Source of the DNA: an uncultured Sphingomonadaceae bacterium
GTDB lineage: Bacteria; Pseudomonadota; Alphaproteobacteria; Sphingomonadales; Sphingomonadaceae
Length of the DNA stretch: 64,000 nt
NCBI GenBank assembly: GCA_947497085.1
Contig: CANMFE010000003.1
Coordinates: 324,001 to 388,000 of the forward strand
Direction: 5' to 3'
Numbering within the stretch: the first letter of the stretch is position 1; every line of letters starts with the position of its first letter. The position numbers and the translations under genes are program-made. Of the stretch, positions 63,042 to 64,000 are shown in pieces. A model generated the notes under the pieces. The model was not told the DNA's origin. It did no database searches and worked only from the letters and a program-made list of their open reading frames with translations.

Positions 63042-63754
63042 GGATTCTTTTTGACCTCCCCATTCAACGCATTGATCGCTTCATGTACCCGCGCCTCGAT
63101 TTCCGCGCGCGGCAGGCCGGGGGGAATTTCCTCGCCGACCAGATAGGTGATCACGCCCGGTTTTTTGACAAAGCTGTGCTTGGGGCTGTGCTGTCCGGTA
63201 TTCACCGCAATCGGCACCACCGGCAGGTTCGCGATTTTATATAGCCCGGCGAAACCCGATTGCAGGGGCGGCCGCTCGCCATGCGGAACGCGGGTACCCT
63301 CGGCGAAAATAACGATCGAACGCCCCTCGGCCACAAACTCGCGCACCGTGCGCAGCATTTGCCGCAGGCTTTTCGCCCCACCCCCGCGATCAACAAATAT
63401 CATGCCATAACGCCGCGCCACCGCACCCCAGAAAGGAATGCGCGAAAGCTCCTGCTTCGCGACCACACCGGGGTTCTTAAACAGCCGGAGCACTTCTATC
63501 GTTTCAAACATGCTTTCATGCTTGATCGCATAGAGTACCGGTTTTTCGCCGAATTCACCGACAATCTTCGCGCGGATATTCAGGAAAATGCGCGCGCATG
63601 CATAATGGAAATGGCCCCATCCATGCGCGCAGGCCCGCAGGAAGCGGCGCGAAAAGGGGAAACCGGCCAGCGCCGCCAGTACAAACAGTAACGAACCGGT
63701 ATAAAATACCAGCGCAAACAAGAGCGAGCGGACAAGGTTGATCAGATATCGCAT
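63032..63754 (-). CDS. 1-acyl-sn-glycerol-3-phosphate acyltransferase family (PlsC-like)
   Basis: A 240-residue membrane-associated acyltransferase. The N-terminus has a transmembrane segment (LLFALVFYTGSLLFVLAALAG). The H(x)4D-type motif appears as KHESMFET (His followed four residues later by Glu, instead of Asp), and motif 3 is FAEGTRVPHGE (E-G-T-R). It would add the second acyl chain to lysophosphatidate. The Glu variant is noteworthy. The upstream YdcF-like gene ends 12 bp before its start; the two are probably cotranscribed. Confidence 0.9.
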   Translation of the reverse strand: MRYLINLVRSLLFALVFYTGSLLFVLAALAGFPFSRRFLRACAHGWGHFHYACARIFLNIRAKIVGEFGEKPVLYAIKHESMFETIEVLRLFKNPGVVAKQELSRIPFWGAVARRYGMIFVDRGGGAKSLRQMLRTVREFVAEGRSIVIFAEGTRVPHGERPPLQSGFAGLYKIANLPVVPIAVNTGQHSPKHSFVKKPGVITYLVGEEIPPGLPRAEIEARVHEAINALNGEVKKNPHS

Positions 63755-63765
63755 TTAAACGCGGC

Positions 63766-64000
63766 CTAGATGTTCGCAGCGCCCGCGGCAAGACTGAACA
63801 GATATTTGTGATATTCGAGGAACAGCGTTTCCAGTGTCGGCTCGCTGCGCACCGCATCGGGTTTCACAATAACACCTGCGGGCAGGGCATGCTCTATTTC
63901 ATTGCGCGCGCGGCGCATATGCCAGTCGGTGGTGACCAGCCGTATCGACTTATAATCATGTTCGGCAATCCAGGCCGCGGTTTCGCCGCCATTGGTGCGC
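63766..64000 (-). CDS. YdcF/DUF218-family protein (3' end only)
   Basis: The visible 78 codons (reading in from the right edge) begin RTNGGETAAWIAEHDYKSIRLV, then TTDWHMRRARNEIE, and end SLAAGAANI with a TAG stop at 63766-63768. The Asn/Glu-containing start, the LVT...HMxRA pattern and the placement beside plsC and tyrC match the DUF218 (SanA/YdcF/ElyC) family, whose members act at the envelope. The N-terminal part is outside the window, so the call rests on about 80 residues. Confidence 0.75.
   Translation of the reverse strand, partial: RTNGGETAAWIAEHDYKSIRLVTTDWHMRRARNEIEHALPAGVIVKPDAVRSEPTLETLFLEYHKYLFSLAAGAANI

Overview
This window looks like a core-chromosome segment of an alphaproteobacterium, most likely a member of the Sphingomonadales. 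The pointers are: an N-terminally extended ribosomal protein S9; the order rplM-rpsI; a SUF operon led by an Rrf2 regulator and containing SufT; a UrcA-family protein; a DUF1134/EipA-type protein; a TonB-dependent receptor next to a TetR gene; metX-metW divergent from hisC-tyrC; and moderately GC-rich, densely packed genes with many ATGA overlaps. I cannot fix the genus from this sequence. I see no prophage, classical insertion sequence, CRISPR array or rRNA operon.

Layout. 1-5 kb: the end of an Old Yellow Enzyme gene, rplM-rpsI, and a reverse-strand run ctaA/COX15-cutA-exported protein. 5-10 kb: a MerC-like protein under a Zur-like site, thiS-thiG, a UrcA protein, and a LytS/LytTR two-component pair. 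10-18 kb: acyl-CoA synthetase, gamma-glutamyltransferase, pyrD, a DUF885 lipoprotein, a candidate small RNA, and an AraC-type regulator. 18.5-24.7 kb: an eight-gene suf operon (regulator, B, C, D, S, T, a GNAT gene, A) behind a perfect 23-bp inverted-repeat operator. 25-33 kb: adenosine kinase, a polysaccharide flippase, gpsA-tsaD, and hemC-hemD followed by a membrane protein whose position and layout suggest bacterial Mic60. 33-38 kb: a lipoprotein translationally coupled to a secreted trypsin-fold protease, tRNA-Ser(GCT), EipA and an aromatic aminotransferase. 38-46 kb: ribE, ribD, tonB (second Zur-like site), gltX, nadE, prs and hisN. 46-55 kb: a cysteine-rich protein of unknown function, rpmI-rplT, pheS-pheT, a Fic gene with a small upstream partner, and prfC. 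55-64 kb: TonB receptor/TetR, metW, metX, hisC, tyrC, a PlsC-type acyltransferase and the end of a YdcF-like gene.

The most unusual structure is a family of palindromic repeats linked to small GIY-YIG nuclease genes. One such gene (48460-48789) lies inside perfect 31-bp inverted repeats, inserted between rplT and pheS and ending 4 bp before the pheS start. A second (58512-58802) lies inside 32-bp inverted repeats whose only differences are compensatory changes in the hairpin stem, among further solo copies. Gene-less pairs of related hairpins occur before nadE's stop and between metX and metW. This resembles REPIN/RAYT architecture, but with a GIY-YIG nuclease in place of a Y1 transposase. 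Other repeats include one translated into the N-terminus of SufS, a hairpin between sufB and sufC, and hairpin-rich elements on both sides of prs.
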